Shown here: in pieces, positions 41,499-53,308 of the stretch
How positions within the stretch are numbered: position 1 is the stretch's first letter
Layout: each line of letters starts with the position of its first letter
Assembly: GCA_033807695.1 (NCBI GenBank)
Contig: CM066301.1
Span: forward strand, 3,410,001-3,474,000
DNA length: 64,000 bases
Origin: Daedaleopsis sinensis
Taxonomy: Eukaryota; Basidiomycota; Agaricomycetes; Polyporales; Polyporaceae
Direction: 5' to 3'
Notes under the pieces: generated by a model
Database searches by the model: none
What the model saw: the letters and a program-made list of their open reading frames with translations, nothing else
Told to the model about the DNA's origin: nothing
Translations under genes and position numbers: made by a program

Positions 41499-43497
41499 CT
41501 ATTCCTGCCACTCGTACGAGCCGACGATTGCCGTTTTGCCAACCAGAGTCCCCGGGCTTGGAGACAACACCGTCATGCGTTTGTTTGGCAAATCTAACGC
41601 GGTACTAGAGATGGAGTTAGTGTTCAGGGGCGTCAATGATGTGGTGAATTGGGACGTACATGACAATATAGCCAACAACCTGCAGATCGAGGATTTCCTC
41701 GTCGTATCGTTCAGACTCGTCCGAACTGGGTGGTGAGAGGATTGCAAGCACCGCGTTGTAAAGGCCTGATCCGGAGAGGGCAGGGTCGACAAGGAGGGGC
41801 TGCATCTCGGAGACGACACGTGTTGCACCGATTGGAAGCGCGGAAGACGGAGCCATTGTCTCTGTGATTGGACATGGGTTCGCCGATCCCTTTCAAACTG
41901 AGTTATAGCAGCGCACCTTCGCCGATACGGTATATCGTGATATCGCCGAAATTGACCGAAGTCGAGAGAGGCGAGAGTTGCAGTGTGAGATCGGGCATTT
42001 GCTCGCCCGACTGTACGTATGTTTTCGTGGTTAATCCGGGAGGAGGTTGGATGACGTGGCCATAGAAGTATGTTGATAGTTGGTACTTGTGCACGCGACT
42101 CCGGTACGAGTGATCGAGTTCCACGACCTGTGGGGGAAGGTATCAGGACCAGTCTGAGTATGTACGTAGATGACGAGAAGACGCACGCCACCGGACTTCG
42201 GGATTTTGAGGACGATAATTCGATTACCATATGTGCGTTGCATTTCCATGTTGAGCTTTTCGTGGCCAACAACCAGTATAACATTGACTAGACTCCATGG
42301 TTACTCGAAGGCACAGATAAAGTCCCAAAATTGAACTTACTTTGGAAAGCGTCGACGCAGGCCTTAATCATTGTCAAGCGATGGTCGCTTCCAGCGCCGC
42401 CAGAGCCCGCACCAAACGACGAGGGTGTATCCACAATGAGTCCCGAACAGCGCGCTAGCGGTCTCGGTGTTCAGTTTTTGAAGCACACACGAAGTCGAGA
42501 TACATACATTCAGCGTTGTTCTCGTATCTGTCCCGAATGTTCTCCCCCAGGTTCCGAATGAGTCGGTCCATGAGAAGCGGGTTCCGGCGCATCTCCGAAT
42601 GTCCGTACCAATATGAGAGTGGAAGGAGCGCGTTCGATGAGATATGGTTTGGAGCAGAGGTGGCAACGGTGCCGAGGGGAGAGGCAGGGGTAGAGGTTTG
42701 AAGGGGTGCCGCAATGGGTGCCGCAGAGATTGCTCCCGGAACTGCCCAACCGCCCTGTAGAGTGAACGCATGTAAGCAACGTATCACCTTCATCGCACAT
42801 CGGGTCGGGCATGCAACTCGTACCTCGCTCGAATCCGTATTCACATATATAGGGGCCCATCCCTGCCCCGCGCGCACGGCGTAGTTGGTGAGGATCTTGC
42901 ACACCGTTGTCTTGCCCGAGTTCTCCGGACCCAGGACCAGAACCCGCGGTGGCTCTGACCCGTTCGGGTCATCTTCTCCTTCAGGTAGAGGCGAGCCACG
43001 AAGGGCCGCGAGCGCACGTACGCGCATACCTTCGAGGGCCATATGCACATTGCCGTACGCAAACATGGGCGTCTCGTCGGAAAGGTATTCGACGGAGGGG
43101 AGACCTGTGACGTGCAGAGACACGACGGGAGGTAAACACACGTTGCAAGTGGGTGTATGCTTTCGCGAGGGGCAATGGAAAGGCTGAGGTACTCATCTCG
43201 ATGGTGCATCCCTGCCATGTAAAGACCGCCGCCTTGCACTCCTGTCCGAACAGGTACGACTTGCCCTCCGCGAGCTCGGCGCCGAATATTTCTGCATGTC
43301 CATTGAGGAGCTGAGAACAGAGAAAGTTGAGGTTTTATTGTGCACGTTCGTTCGCCACAGCGCGATAGAGGCTACGAGGATGACTGGAGACGCACCGTGA
43401 TGGCGAGGGAAGTACCAGGGTCAAGCTCAAACCTGTACTCGGACTCGGGCTGGAGAGTCCACTGCCTGGTATGAACGCTCAGGTTCTCATCGACCAT
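41499..43497 (-). CDS. CLP1: CLP1, polynucleotide 5'-hydroxyl kinase / cleavage factor subunit
   Basis: Subunit of mRNA cleavage factor (CF IA in yeast) and relative of the RNA 5'-kinases. The start at 43497 (MVDENLSVHTRQWTLQPESE) opens the N-terminal beta domain: YRFELDPGTSLAIT, LLNGHAEIFGAELAEGKSY, CKAAVFTWQGCTIEM. The kinase-like core follows: VLVLGPENSGKTTVCKIL (P-loop), WAPIYVNTD, GGWAVPGAISAAPI, LPLSYWYGH, LIRNLGENIRDRYENN, and TLVVW-type strand, then VILVVGHEKLNMEMQR and IIVLKIPKSGGV. The C-terminal domain shows YFYG, SVNFGDITIYRIGE, SALPIGATR and LSPSPGTLVGKTAIVGSYEW. The Walker A motif keeps GPENSGKT, so nucleotide binding should be intact. About eight exons; borders in 41600-42450 are approximate. 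Confidence 0.92.
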
Positions 43498-44313
43498 GTT
43501 TCCTGCAAGTCTCAGAACCTGTTAGACGTCGGTCGCCTCTGTGCCCTGGAGCAGAGCCTGTTGGTTTGGGTTCTGGTTAGAGGTAATGGTACCGGAGATA
43601 GTCCTCCCAGTGTCCAGAGCTCAAGCCTCACTAAAAATGCTTAAGCCTGCAGAGATGAATAGTTGGATTCAAGCAACACAGTCAGCAGTCCCAATACCCT
43701 CAAAGCGTCCGCGCGGTGGAGTGTTGCAGTCAAACCAACACAAGCGCTCACCTAGATCATAATGAGAGTGACACAATGACTGTCACAAATTGATTACTCT
43801 CGCAGAAAAGGCTCGCGAGTCCGCAGAGCGAGGATGGAGATTGCGCGGTTGAACGCGGTTCGTATTCTCTTTTCTATCCTGAACTACAGGTGGTGTACTA
43901 CGCGATATGTGCGCGGCGCGAGAACAATATACTAATGTACTACAATGAATGCAGGCCTGCGCAGAGCCAAAGGTCAATTGCGGGTGTAGATGTATGCAGA
44001 GATGTGTGTTCGTAAGATCATGCAGCAGTCATGACGATGTCGCGGACGGTTGGACGGGAAGGTGCGACGGAGCAGTTGGATGCGAGAGACCGGTGGGGCT
44101 GCCGGCGGGGGATGGGCGGGATGAAGAGGGCGTGCGCAGGTCTATGATGGTATAGTAATAAACAGCGTAGTGCGGGGATAAATAGGCGGAAGGATGAACT
44201 TCCGGTGCAGTGAGAACCAATCTAGGAATACAACGACAACATGAACGAGTGGACCCAGCAAAGATCGAAGCGCAAAGGATCGAAGCGCGACGGGGCGACG
44301 GGAAGGTCGACGC
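43498..44313. other. Intergenic, no gene seen
   Basis: 816 bases holding the CLP1 promoter and the SAM synthetase 3' end. Short frames on both strands have no recognised content. Confidence 0.5.
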
Positions 44314-45625
44314 TTAGAGCGCAAGCTTTTTGGGCTGCTCCCAAGAGTATTCGGGGTTGCCGAAGTGGCCGTACGACGCCGTCTTGAGGTAGTGGGGCTT
44401 TTGGAGACCGAGGGTCTGGACTGTGGACGACGATGATTAGACGATGGCAGATCAGACGTCGAGCTTCTTAATACTCACCAATAACACCGGGACGAAGGTC
44501 GAAGTTGTTGCGGATGACCTCAACGAGCTCCTCGTCGCTCTTCTTGCCGGTGCCGTAAGTGTCAACGTAGACCGACAGAGGCTCTGCGACACCAATGGCG
44601 TATGAGAGCTGGACGAGGGCACGGCGTGCCAGGCCGGCAGCGACGAGGGACTTGGCGATCCAACGCGCGGTGTACGCGGCCGAACGGTCGACCTTGGACC
44701 AGTCCTTGCCGGAGAAGGCACCTCCACCGTGCGCTCCCCAACCACCATAGGTGTCGACGATGATCTTGCGGCCAGTGAGACCAGCGTCACCCTGAGGCCC
44801 ACCGATGACGAAGCGGCCCGAGGGCTGGATGTGGTAGATGGTGCGGTCGTCGAGGAGGGTAGAGGGGATGACCTTCTTGATGATCTTCTCGAGAATCTCC
44901 TTACGGAGCTCCTCGGTGCTGATCTCTTCCGCGTGCTGCGTCGAGACGACGATGGTGTCGACGCGCAGAGGGATGGTCGCACCACCGTCCTTCTTGTACT
45001 CGACCGTGACTTGCGTCTTCGAGTCGGGGCGGAGCCAGCCGAGCTCGCCCGAGCGACGTGCCGCAGCCATCGCAGCGTTGAGCTTGTGCGCGAGCACGAT
45101 GGTGAGGGGCATGTACTCGGGGGTCTCGTCGGTTGCGTAGCCGAACATGATACCCTGGTCACCAGCACCGATGCTCTCGAGCGAGCCGTGGTCGAGACCC
45201 TGCGCGATATCGGGCGACTGCTGCTCAATCGCGACGAGGATGTTGCACGTCTTGTAGTCGAAGCCCTTGGACGAGTCGTCGTAGCCAATCTGCTTGATCG
45301 TCTCGCGGATGACCTTCTGGTAGTCGATCGAGCCCTTGGTCGTGATCTCACCGAAGACCATGATCATGCCGGTCTTAGCCGCGGTTTCGCAGGCAACCTT
45401 GGAGAAAGGGTCCTGTGCGAGGCAGGCATCGAGAATGGCATCGGAGACCTGGTCACAGATCTTATCTGCGAAGTGGGAGTAGGCATCAGTCGAAGAAGTG
45501 GTGAAATTGACTATTAAGCTTTACGGACCAGGGTGTCCCTCACCAACAGACTCGGAGGTGAAGAGGAAGTGACCAGGTGCGAGCGCAGAGTGGGCAGCGC
45601 CGTTGGCAGAACCGTTGGCAGACAT
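44314..45625 (-). CDS. S-adenosylmethionine synthetase
   Basis: Makes S-adenosylmethionine from methionine and ATP, the main methyl donor. Three exons: 45625 to about 45532, a large exon, and a final exon ending at 44314. The start [13 protein letters not shown] precedes [20 protein letters not shown] (methionine and Mg-ATP site), then [43 protein letters not shown] (signature 1), [66 protein letters not shown] (signature 2), [18 protein letters not shown], and the C terminus [17 protein letters not shown]. Length about 390 residues, normal. The first intron donor is GTCCGT rather than GTRAGT. Expected to be strongly expressed; a GC-biased opposite strand gives long shadow frames. Confidence 0.96.
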
Positions 45626-46004
45626 AGCTAGAGACGACGACGAGGAGCGGGACAGTGAGGGAGGGAGGAGGTGGTGGGTGTAAAGCCAGCACGGCAAGAA
45701 GAACGATCTGCTATAAATTTGAAGGGCGCCGGAGACCCCCGGCACCGCTTAGCACGCCATCGAGCCATGTCGCGCACGCCCGCGGCCCGCCATTCGTTCG
45801 CTTTGAGCGGCTACGCACGCGCACGCTTGTCACCGTTAGAATTTTCGAATTCCATACACGCCCATTCAATCGTACGATACTTGTAATCCTACAGTCTATT
45901 CTTCGCTGGAGTCTAACGCTATATCGGCATGGCACGTCCCAGCGTACGCCTTGCACCCGCCCCATCATACCAGAACCCGCCGGGGGAAACGTCTATGCTA
46001 CTTA
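45626..46004. other. SAM synthetase promoter / myotubularin 3' flank
   Basis: 379 bases between two genes on the same strand. No clear TATA box. Nothing else recognised. Confidence 0.5.
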
Positions 46005-49000
46005 CTACCACACCCCAACCCCTAATGGATCCGACGCCCCTTTCGAATTCTCCGAGGACTCTGGCGGCGAAGAAGACCCAACATGTGATGATGAGGGCGT
46101 ATCTGCATTCGCACCTGCGTCCATCCGTGCTGGCTGCACAAGCGGGTTATCTGTGTTCACGAGCGCACGGCCGCCGGCGAGTGGACTCGTACTCAGTGTG
46201 TGTGGGAAGGATGCCGGGAGCGCGACCGTAGGATCTAAGGGCAATGGGCCCTGTAGCGTGTCCTGGGACGTGGCCAACACCGTGGACGCAGCTGGGCGGA
46301 TGTCGCGCTCTGGGGTCCTGACCGAACCCCACGGGTTGTCCAGGTACATAGATGGAATCGCCGGCCGCGATTGAGATGTGTTCCACGGGTTTATCGTGCT
46401 TCCTCCAGACATCGTATAAGCTCGAGGAGACGACTGGCCACCGCGCTGAGGAGAGGACGGCCGACTCTCGCTTCGTCCCCATGCGTTGATCTCTTCTCGC
46501 GGCTTCAGCTCTCCACCGCGCGCCGGGTCGCCCCCTTCGCCCACTGACAGTCCCCTCAAGTCTTTTGCCAATCCCCCATACGCGTCTTGTACCGCCGACA
46601 GTGCCGTGGTGGCGCCCGAGGATACTTTCCCCCAAAGCGAGCGCATCCCTCCTGCTGCGGAGAACAGGTCTCCACTACCACCAAGCTGCGCGGAAGAGCC
46701 TGCACGAGGCGAAGATGCTCGGATCCGGACACTGGGGGACGGCGTGCGAGGAGGTGCGAGGAAGCCGGGGCCTGACCCTCCAGGAGACGGCGGCGGTTGC
46801 AGACTCTCTGTCCGTGCTCGTTGAAGCTCCGGGGATGATGAAGGTTCACTGGGAGGTGTGGACGCGGGTGGAGTATCCGCGGGTGACGGGGACGTACCCC
46901 TCTGTAACAAACGCGTTATCGACTGCGGGGTTGGAATGCTCAACTGCGGGGAGACCACAGGCGGTGACGGTGCTGAGGTGTCCGCAGGGTCCGAGACTGT
47001 CGCGATTGTTTGTGACAATGTAGGGTCTTCGCTGGCCGTCTCGATCGGGCCCGCTACCTCCGGCTCTTCGACGGTCTGCTTCACCACGAACCTGCCGTTC
47101 ATCTCCTCGTCCGTTCTCCCGTAGAGTTCGTGCCAGAACCGCACGTCTTTCGGATTGGGCATAAGCACGCCCATATCTGCCTTGGGCGCTCGGCTCGCGG
47201 GATCGTCGAGACTTGGGTCATATAGCGGGTTCTTATTCAACTCTATTTCCGGAGGCGAGTTGAAGAAGTCCCATACGCTGATCGTCCGCGAAGTCGGTGG
47301 CGGCTGTCCACCTTCACCTATGCGGCGCTCGCGCTCGGTGTTGAAGAGGAACGATCCGAACTGGCAGGAGTAGAGGTGGTAGTGCAGTTGTCGAAGGAAC
47401 CTCTCGTTGAACTCGAACCGTTCCGGGTACTGCCGTTGTATTTGTCGCACGCTCTCGAGGAACTGGTGAAAGACCGGGCTCGTCTCTTTGATGTGGTGCT
47501 GCGAGGCAAACCGGTTTTGAACAGACGCGAGAAACGCCTGTGCAGCTTCGGCGCCACCACCACCTCCAGCATTCTCCACCGGGGCCAAGAAGAACTTCTC
47601 GGAGGAGAGGTGTCCACACCGGTCGAGGAACTTGTGTCCGAACGACAGCCAGTCCTTCTCCACGAGGATAGCGAAGCCCTTTTGGGTCCTGTAGAAGGGA
47701 TCCAAGCACAGCTGGGTAAGCGACGAGAGCTGCGCGGTGCGGTCCCACCCGTCCGAACAATGTATGAGCACGTGGGACGAGTTGACGTGCACATTCCGCA
47801 CGATGAGGAGGCTGCCCTCGAGGATCGCCGCAATGTGGCGAAGCCAGCCCGAGCGACGCAGTGCCAGTCGATCGAGCACGGGTGCAACGGCCGGCACTTC
47901 CTCCCCGTCGTCCGTCAAGCTCGCTGCTTGCATGATCTCGGTCCCACGGAGAGCCTCCACGACTTTCGCAAGTGACTCGCGCATGGTGTGGATGTGATCG
48001 ATGCCTAAATACGCCTTCCTCGCGTCCTTGTAATGGTCCATGTTCTCCGTGCCTGCGCCCTTGGCCGTGTTTGCCATCGCATTCGCGGTCGGCCGCGCGT
48101 CTATGATGAGGTTCGTTGCTGTTGCGCCGTAGATAGGGCCCGCACTGACGCGAGACTCCGGATTGTGGTGGGTTTGGAATATGGATTCGATAAGCTTCTC
48201 GTCTTGTATCGAGCGGTTGCTTGTAAGCCCAACCATGGGCTGGCTCGACCGGGTGATAGATCCCTGTTTCAAACGGCGTCTCGTGTCAGAGTACTGGAGG
48301 AGCAATGACAACTCGGTGGACGTGCATAGTTAGCCCAGTGGAGATATGTCAGTACCGGTAGCCGCCCTTTGCTCCGGAACTTCACAGCGTATTGCAAAGT
48401 CGTGTCGCTGATGCGTGTCGGGACGACCAATCTTGAGGGATAGGTTGGTGAAAACTACACGAGCTAAAACGTTATTCATGAGACGTCGACTCCGTGAGCG
48501 CGTAAATGACGCACAGAGTAGTCCTTGTTGATGTCGGTGAACCGCCACGCTTTCGAGCGCGAGCCAACACCCATGCGCGCGAATTCTTCGCGGGGGGAGT
48601 ATATTGACCATCCATTGCTCACAGCAAACGGAGGACTGGGCACGTAGAAGAATGCGTAAAGCTGATTGACCGTGGCTAGGAGAGATATTAGGTCAGTTCG
48701 AGATGATATTAAGACAACTACGTGTGCACGAATTGGGCGTGCGTGGCGGTTGTACGGCCAGGGTTGAGGATGGGAGCAGACAATGAAATACTCACTAGCC
48801 ACCGTCAACTCTTTCACGCTCTCGAACACATCAATCGCATCCTTCTCCGTAGCAAACAGCAAGAACGTCGTCTCGAACGTTCTGGTGTGAATTGTGAGCG
48901 GACAGGTACCGTGCAGTGTCATAGGCATCCTCGAGACGAGCGATATGAGCGGGTACGGGACCTGAAGGACGAGCAAGTGCGCGGCAGGCCCATCTAGTCA

Positions 49001-49233
49001 ATTAACGTCTGAATGAGCACAGATACCTGGACTGACCCACATCTCCTCCTTGCCCTCTTCATCGAAGTGGAAGATGGCATGGTGCGCGGTGAGGTGCAAC
49101 GTCCCTTGGGTGGTGCTGCCACCCTTGGTGCAGAGCACGCCCTCAACCTGATCGCATCGTGCGGGTATCAGTGTGATGTTTGAGGAGCTGAGAGGACGTA
49201 TAGAGCAACCTTCGTCACTCGTAGTGAGTCCAT
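46005..49233 (-). CDS. YMR1: Myotubularin-family phosphoinositide 3-phosphatase
   Basis: Removes the 3-phosphate of PtdIns3P and PtdIns(3,5)P2 on endosomes and vacuole. The start at 49233 (MDSLRVTK) splices to VEGVLCTKGGSTTQGTLHLT and AHHAIFHFDEEGKEEMW, then IPYPLISLVSRMP: a PH-GRAM domain. Then YAFFYVPSPPFAVSNGWSIY, EEFARMGVG, WRFTDINKDYSFCPTYPSRL, VVPTRISDTTL, RSKGRLPVLTYLHW and a block with the P-loop VLIHCSDGWDRTAQL, which has the Cys-X5-Arg catalytic motif (CSDGWDR) intact; DPFYRTQKGF, WLSFGHKF, and FLRQLHYHLYSCQFGSFLFN finish the core. A Pro/Ser-rich tail of about 350 residues (low complexity, with repeated SP motifs) extends beyond the core and is much more variable. The gene symbol is given by similarity to the single yeast enzyme. 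Confidence 0.92.
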
Positions 49234-49389
49234 AGCCTGGGTGTCGCGGGTAGTCGGTCCAGGACCGATATGGTTTGTGAGCACTCGAGCCGCGCCGCTG
49301 CGAAAGGAAGCCGCGTCTTTGAGCGTCTACTACTAGAAGGTACTGTTTACTCTTGGCGCTAAGGATGGACAGGAAAAATCGAATCTCTT

Positions 49390-49904
49390 TGAGTCTCTCT
49401 ATGCCTTGGCCTTATACTTCAACTCCTTTGTCGTGGGTTACCACAAGGTCGGTATGGTCTATATGGGAACACTGGGGCATATGTATGACGAAACGGTACG
49501 TAGTAGCTGCTGCTATGCACTGACCCCGTGCCAGATATCTGTGCAATCCTCGAAGCTCCGAAGTCGCGTTGTATATGAACAATGTTCCCCCCGACTCTCC
49601 GGCCTTGAAGGACCAGTGCTTAGGATACGAGGCTATCTAGTAAGCGGTGTCGTCGGTGGCCGTCAAGAAACTGCTCACCTATAACATCAACTTTGAGTCC
49701 ATACATGCTGACTTGTCAACGCCGATTGACGAGTCAGTACAGCTCCTACAGGTATCACTTGAATGCGCCTGGGTAAGTATGCTAGACGTTAACTCAATCA
49801 CGACTACCGCCTTTCATGTGTCGCGCGTCCCAGGCACTGGCCATCCATCGGGCTCAACATCCCAATATCCGGCAACGAGACTACAACAAAGCAAGAATCT
49901 AGCT
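49390..49904 (+). CDS. Possible small gene or gene remnant, unrecognised
   Basis: Pieces of plausible coding sequence occur in order: ALYFNSFVVGYHKVGMVYMG (about 49403-49494), a stretch NNVPPDSPALKDQCLGYEA (about 49582), VAVKKLLTYNINFESIHADL (about 49655) followed by STPIDESVQLLQ and LECAW, then, after a good intron with GTAAGT...CCCAG (about 49773-49834), ALAIHRAQHPNIRQRDYNKA and a stop at 49904. The last join is convincing, but I could not link the first pieces into one frame: the second and third share a frame but are separated by two stops. This could be a real gene with introns I failed to place, or a decaying one. No family recognised. Start is a guess. Confidence 0.3.
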
Positions 49905-50078
49905 ATGCGCATTGCGCACGCGAAGCAGAAGGACGCGCAAAGAAAGCGGTGTGCCCGCCGTGGCTTGAAGCTTTGAAGCTTTGAAGCTACGCTGTGGCCC
50001 GCCGTCACGCCCTCCGTACAAAAGTAAACGCACACCTCCCTCTGGCCCTCTACCCTCTGTTTCCAACCACGCGCCACG

Positions 50079-51350
50079 ATGCACTCTCCTGCGTCGAGAT
50101 ACGTCTCGGGCGGACCCTCTCCACCATTGTCATACTCTGAATCCGATGACGGCGCCCCGACTCCTTGCAGCACCCTCGTCAACGACGACGGCGCCAGCCC
50201 GTACGCGTTCTCGGACGACTGCCGGGACCCGTCCCCATCCACGCCGTACTCATCCACGCCGTACTCATCCACGCCGTACTCATCCGCGTCGTACTCACCC
50301 ACACCGTACTCATCCCCGCCGTCCCCGGCCCAGCCCCCAGCCCAAGCCCCATACGCTGAGCCCTCTCCCATCGACGTCCTCCGCGCCGCCAGCATGCGCG
50401 GCGACCTCGCCGATCTGCCCCAGCGCATCTCCAACGCGCTCACCTCCATCCTGGGCCCCGCGAGCGTCTCCCCCTCTGGCCACGGCCGCCCCGCCCCGGA
50501 CGCGCACGTCCTCCAGCAGCTCGTCGCGGTCCTCTCCGCGCTCGGCGTCGACTTCTCCGCCGCGCGCTCGGCGCTAACGAACGGCACTGGGATCATCAGC
50601 GGCAGCGGCAGCGGTACTAGGACTGGCACTAGCAGCCCCAACAGCAGCAGCAACAACAACAACAACAACGGCGCAGAAGCGTGCTGCACGCGCTGCGCCC
50701 GCCCGTTCCGCCACGCAGAGAACCACCCGACGGCCTGCCGGGGCCTCGTCCCGCAGCGCGCGCTGCCCGTCCCGGGGCAGCCGGGGCACTGCGTGTATTG
50801 GCGGTACGCCGGGCGGCACACGACGAGCCCCTGCCTGGGGTGGGAGCGGGCGCGCGTCGACCAGGACTTGAACCCCCAGCTCGGGTTCGAGGGCGTGGTG
50901 TGGTCGACGGCCCAGCCCCAGCCCCAGCAGCCTCAAGCGCAACCACAACCCCGACCTCAACTGCAACCGCAACCGCAACCGCAACCACAACCCGGGCCAT
51001 GGACCGTGTCACTGGGGCCCACTATGGGCATGAACGTGTACTCTCCGATCTCCATGTCCCGGGTCCCGACATACATGGACGGCCACGACGCGCCCCCAGC
51101 GCCGCACGGCGCCAGGTTCGACGCGCACCCGCACCCGCACGCGTGCGCGAGCCCCCCTGCGGCTCCGGGGGTGGGTGCGACGGACCCGAGCGCGGACTTC
51201 GTGGCGCGGCAGCGTCGACTGGGCGCGGTGCCCGCCCCGCGCATCGTGCACACGCTCCCGTGGACGGAGTCGAGCCTGTACCACCCGCCGGGCTGGATCA
51301 CCGTGCCGTCTGCCCTGCGCCGCCGCCCGGGCGAACCGTGGCAGGTATGA
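50079..51350 (+). CDS. Low-complexity protein with Cys/His cluster
   Basis: A single-exon frame of 423 codons. Residues about 50-90 contain a tandem STPYSS/SSTPY repeat and a Pro-rich tail; residues about 100-170 are a helix-forming segment (IDVLRAASMRGDLADLPQRI and VLQQLVAVLSALGVDF), probably the only globular part of the first half; about 175-205 is Gly/Ser/Thr/Asn-rich; about 208-265 has CCTRCARPFRHAENHPTACR, then GHCVYWRY and SPCLGWER, a Cys/His/Trp spacing typical of zinc-binding or disulfide-rich modules; then QP repeats (about 280-310) and a C terminus with LPWTESSLYHPPGWITVPSA. The family is not recognised. Strong GC bias explains long antisense frames. Start is the first ATG. The Cys cluster and the SALYHPPGW-type end are the parts most likely to be conserved. 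Confidence 0.68.
   Translation: MHSPASRYVSGGPSPPLSYSESDDGAPTPCSTLVNDDGASPYAFSDDCRDPSPSTPYSSTPYSSTPYSSASYSPTPYSSPPSPAQPPAQAPYAEPSPIDVLRAASMRGDLADLPQRISNALTSILGPASVSPSGHGRPAPDAHVLQQLVAVLSALGVDFSAARSALTNGTGIISGSGSGTRTGTSSPNSSSNNNNNNGAEACCTRCARPFRHAENHPTACRGLVPQRALPVPGQPGHCVYWRYAGRHTTSPCLGWERARVDQDLNPQLGFEGVVWSTAQPQPQQPQAQPQPRPQLQPQPQPQPQPGPWTVSLGPTMGMNVYSPISMSRVPTYMDGHDAPPAPHGARFDAHPHPHACASPPAAPGVGATDPSADFVARQRRLGAVPAPRIVHTLPWTESSLYHPPGWITVPSALRRRPGEPWQV
50236..50310 (+). repeat. 15-bp coding tandem repeat (TPYSS)
   Basis: The unit TCCACGCCGTACTCA is repeated three times exactly and continues with diverged copies (TCCGCGTCGTACTCA, CCCACACCGTACTCA), encoding a run of (S/A/P)TPYS. Likely length-variable between strains. 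Confidence 0.85.
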
Positions 51351-53308
51351 TCTACCGCACCGTTCAATGTTCGACTTTCGATCCTGGATCGTCTCGGTCA
51401 TTGGAGAGGCTGTCGCAGCTGGTCTGGACAGAGCTCCGGTGCGTCGGAGTAACAGTCGTCGTGCACGGCGGGTGTTTTGAGGAATGGTCGGACAGTGTGT
51501 ATTCTACGCGGTGTACGAGGTGTATCCGACGTGTGCGGCCCCGCGGCCGGCGGGGTGGCCGCGGGCACAGAATATTTGTAGTAGTGTAGTACGCCGTAAC
51601 GCTCCTTATAATTGAACCATGGTCGACCGGGCGGCGCAGCGCCGAGCGGTCGTGGGTGGGCAAGACGATCTCGTCAGTGCCACAAACCACACATGTGTGT
51701 GCATGTATGTACATACGGCATACGGTCTGTACTTGGGGATGGCGGGGGGAGCACGGAGAGCATTGCCACCGATCGCGGTTTGGCAGGAGGATCGGCGCAT
51801 CGCCCGATCTCGTCCTCTCCGCCGGGCGGGGTCGGTGCCTCCTGGAGTTTTGCCCGATGCTATAAGTAGGACGGGCATGGGCCACTCAGCTTAACGGTCT
51901 TGCTACCGCCAGGGTCTTGCTTCTTCAGAGTCTCAGCTAACGCGCGACGGAGTCCGGACGGCACACAGCCGACCGAGGCCAAGTGGCGGCCCGGCGTCCG
52001 AGAACATGCACCAACGACGGACCTGCTCGCTGCGCCGCACCGTGCACAACAGAGACGGACGACAGGTTGTGTCCAGGAATTCCATTCTACACGGCTATGG
52101 TACTAGTCTATCAATACTGTGGATGCGCCCGCCCGAACAAGCATCCTATCGCAGCAGCGTGAAGGAAAGCAGGTGCGAACTCCGTCGTCCGAATTCGAAG
52201 AAGTAAGTATGGTGCGGCAAACACCGCCAAACCTCCGGTGGGCATCGGGGGAAGGGCTTCCACAGATATGGCCGTCCTGGAGCCAAAAGACCGGGTGGCG
52301 AACCGCGGTGACGAGATGTGGGCAGTCGCATGGCCATGGCCGACGCATACGCATTACGCATGCAGGAAGGAGGCGAGGTACGTACACGTAGGTTCACCGT
52401 CTAGCGTCCGCTCGTTTCCCGTGCGAGAACAAGGTCGGCGGACTCCTCGGAGGACGCGTGCGGCGTGATTCGTGGACTGTGGTTCACCTTCTGTCTTGGA
52501 ACCAAGAACCATCGCGGATAGCTAGCGAGCGATAAGTAATATAGCTCACCAGCGCAGGACTAAGGCTCCATTGAGTAAGGCGTCCGTCCGTATGTCGTAG
52601 CACCGTTGCGTCGTGCCTGGTCCTGTGCGTACCGACGGTGCGTGGGACAATCGTGCAGGATGCAGATGATCAGTCTTGATCTCCACACAATCATAAGTAC
52701 AAGACTTCTGAATCCTCTGAGTGTCTCCGGGCCAGCTGCGACGGCGGACATCGGGCGGCACTGCAAGCGAGAGGGCCCGTCGGAAATCCTGAATTCGATA
52801 TCAGCATTTGTGGGCGCGTGTCAATTCGACTCGGGCGCTGTGTGAGTGGTGAAGAGGCCGGCAGGGATAGAAGTATGCAGGCGATAGCTGGGCTGTATCG
52901 TCGTGCGAGAAGGAGTGGGGGTGCGAGGAAGAGAAGACGAGGCGGTGGCTTCATTCCGACCGCTGGACGGGAGGGAGAATGGGCGCCTGTGCAGCAGTAC
53001 AGTACGCCATGAGGTCAGCGATGGGATCGCGGGAAGCGCGCGTGTTAGAAGCCTCTCCGAGCCTCCCATGGCCATCTTTCTGCGTCTGACAGCGACAGGG
53101 CCAGCTACAGCCGGCCGCGCTTAGCAGACATGGCCATATTGGCGTCCCCTCGATATTCATTTTCTATATAGGTCCTCGTCCATCTGCCCTCCCAGATCCC
53201 GACCGCCTGCGACGAGCCCTCCCCCGTCCGCCCGCCTGTCCGTTCCCCACCCCCTGTCCGACTACCGGCCGCGCTTGCCTTGACTGTCAAGCTCCTACGC
53301 GACTCGCC
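51351..53308. other. 2 kb intergenic, no gene seen; TATA near its end
   Basis: Many short frames on both strands, none with recognisable content. A tatata run at 53165-53170 lies about 140 bases before the MFS transporter ATG and is its likely promoter element. A CT/CC-rich leader follows it. Confidence 0.5.

Noticed and set aside
44452..45517. Two overlapping 299-codon frames and a plus-strand frame at the SAM synthetase
   Set aside because: Only one frame has the SAM synthetase signatures; the others are Ser/Arg- or Asp/Arg-rich shadows of it.
50629..51012. Poly-Cys/poly-Leu frames on the minus strand near 50.6 kb
   Set aside because: They are readings of the (AAC)n and CAG-rich repeat encoding Asn/Gln on the plus strand.
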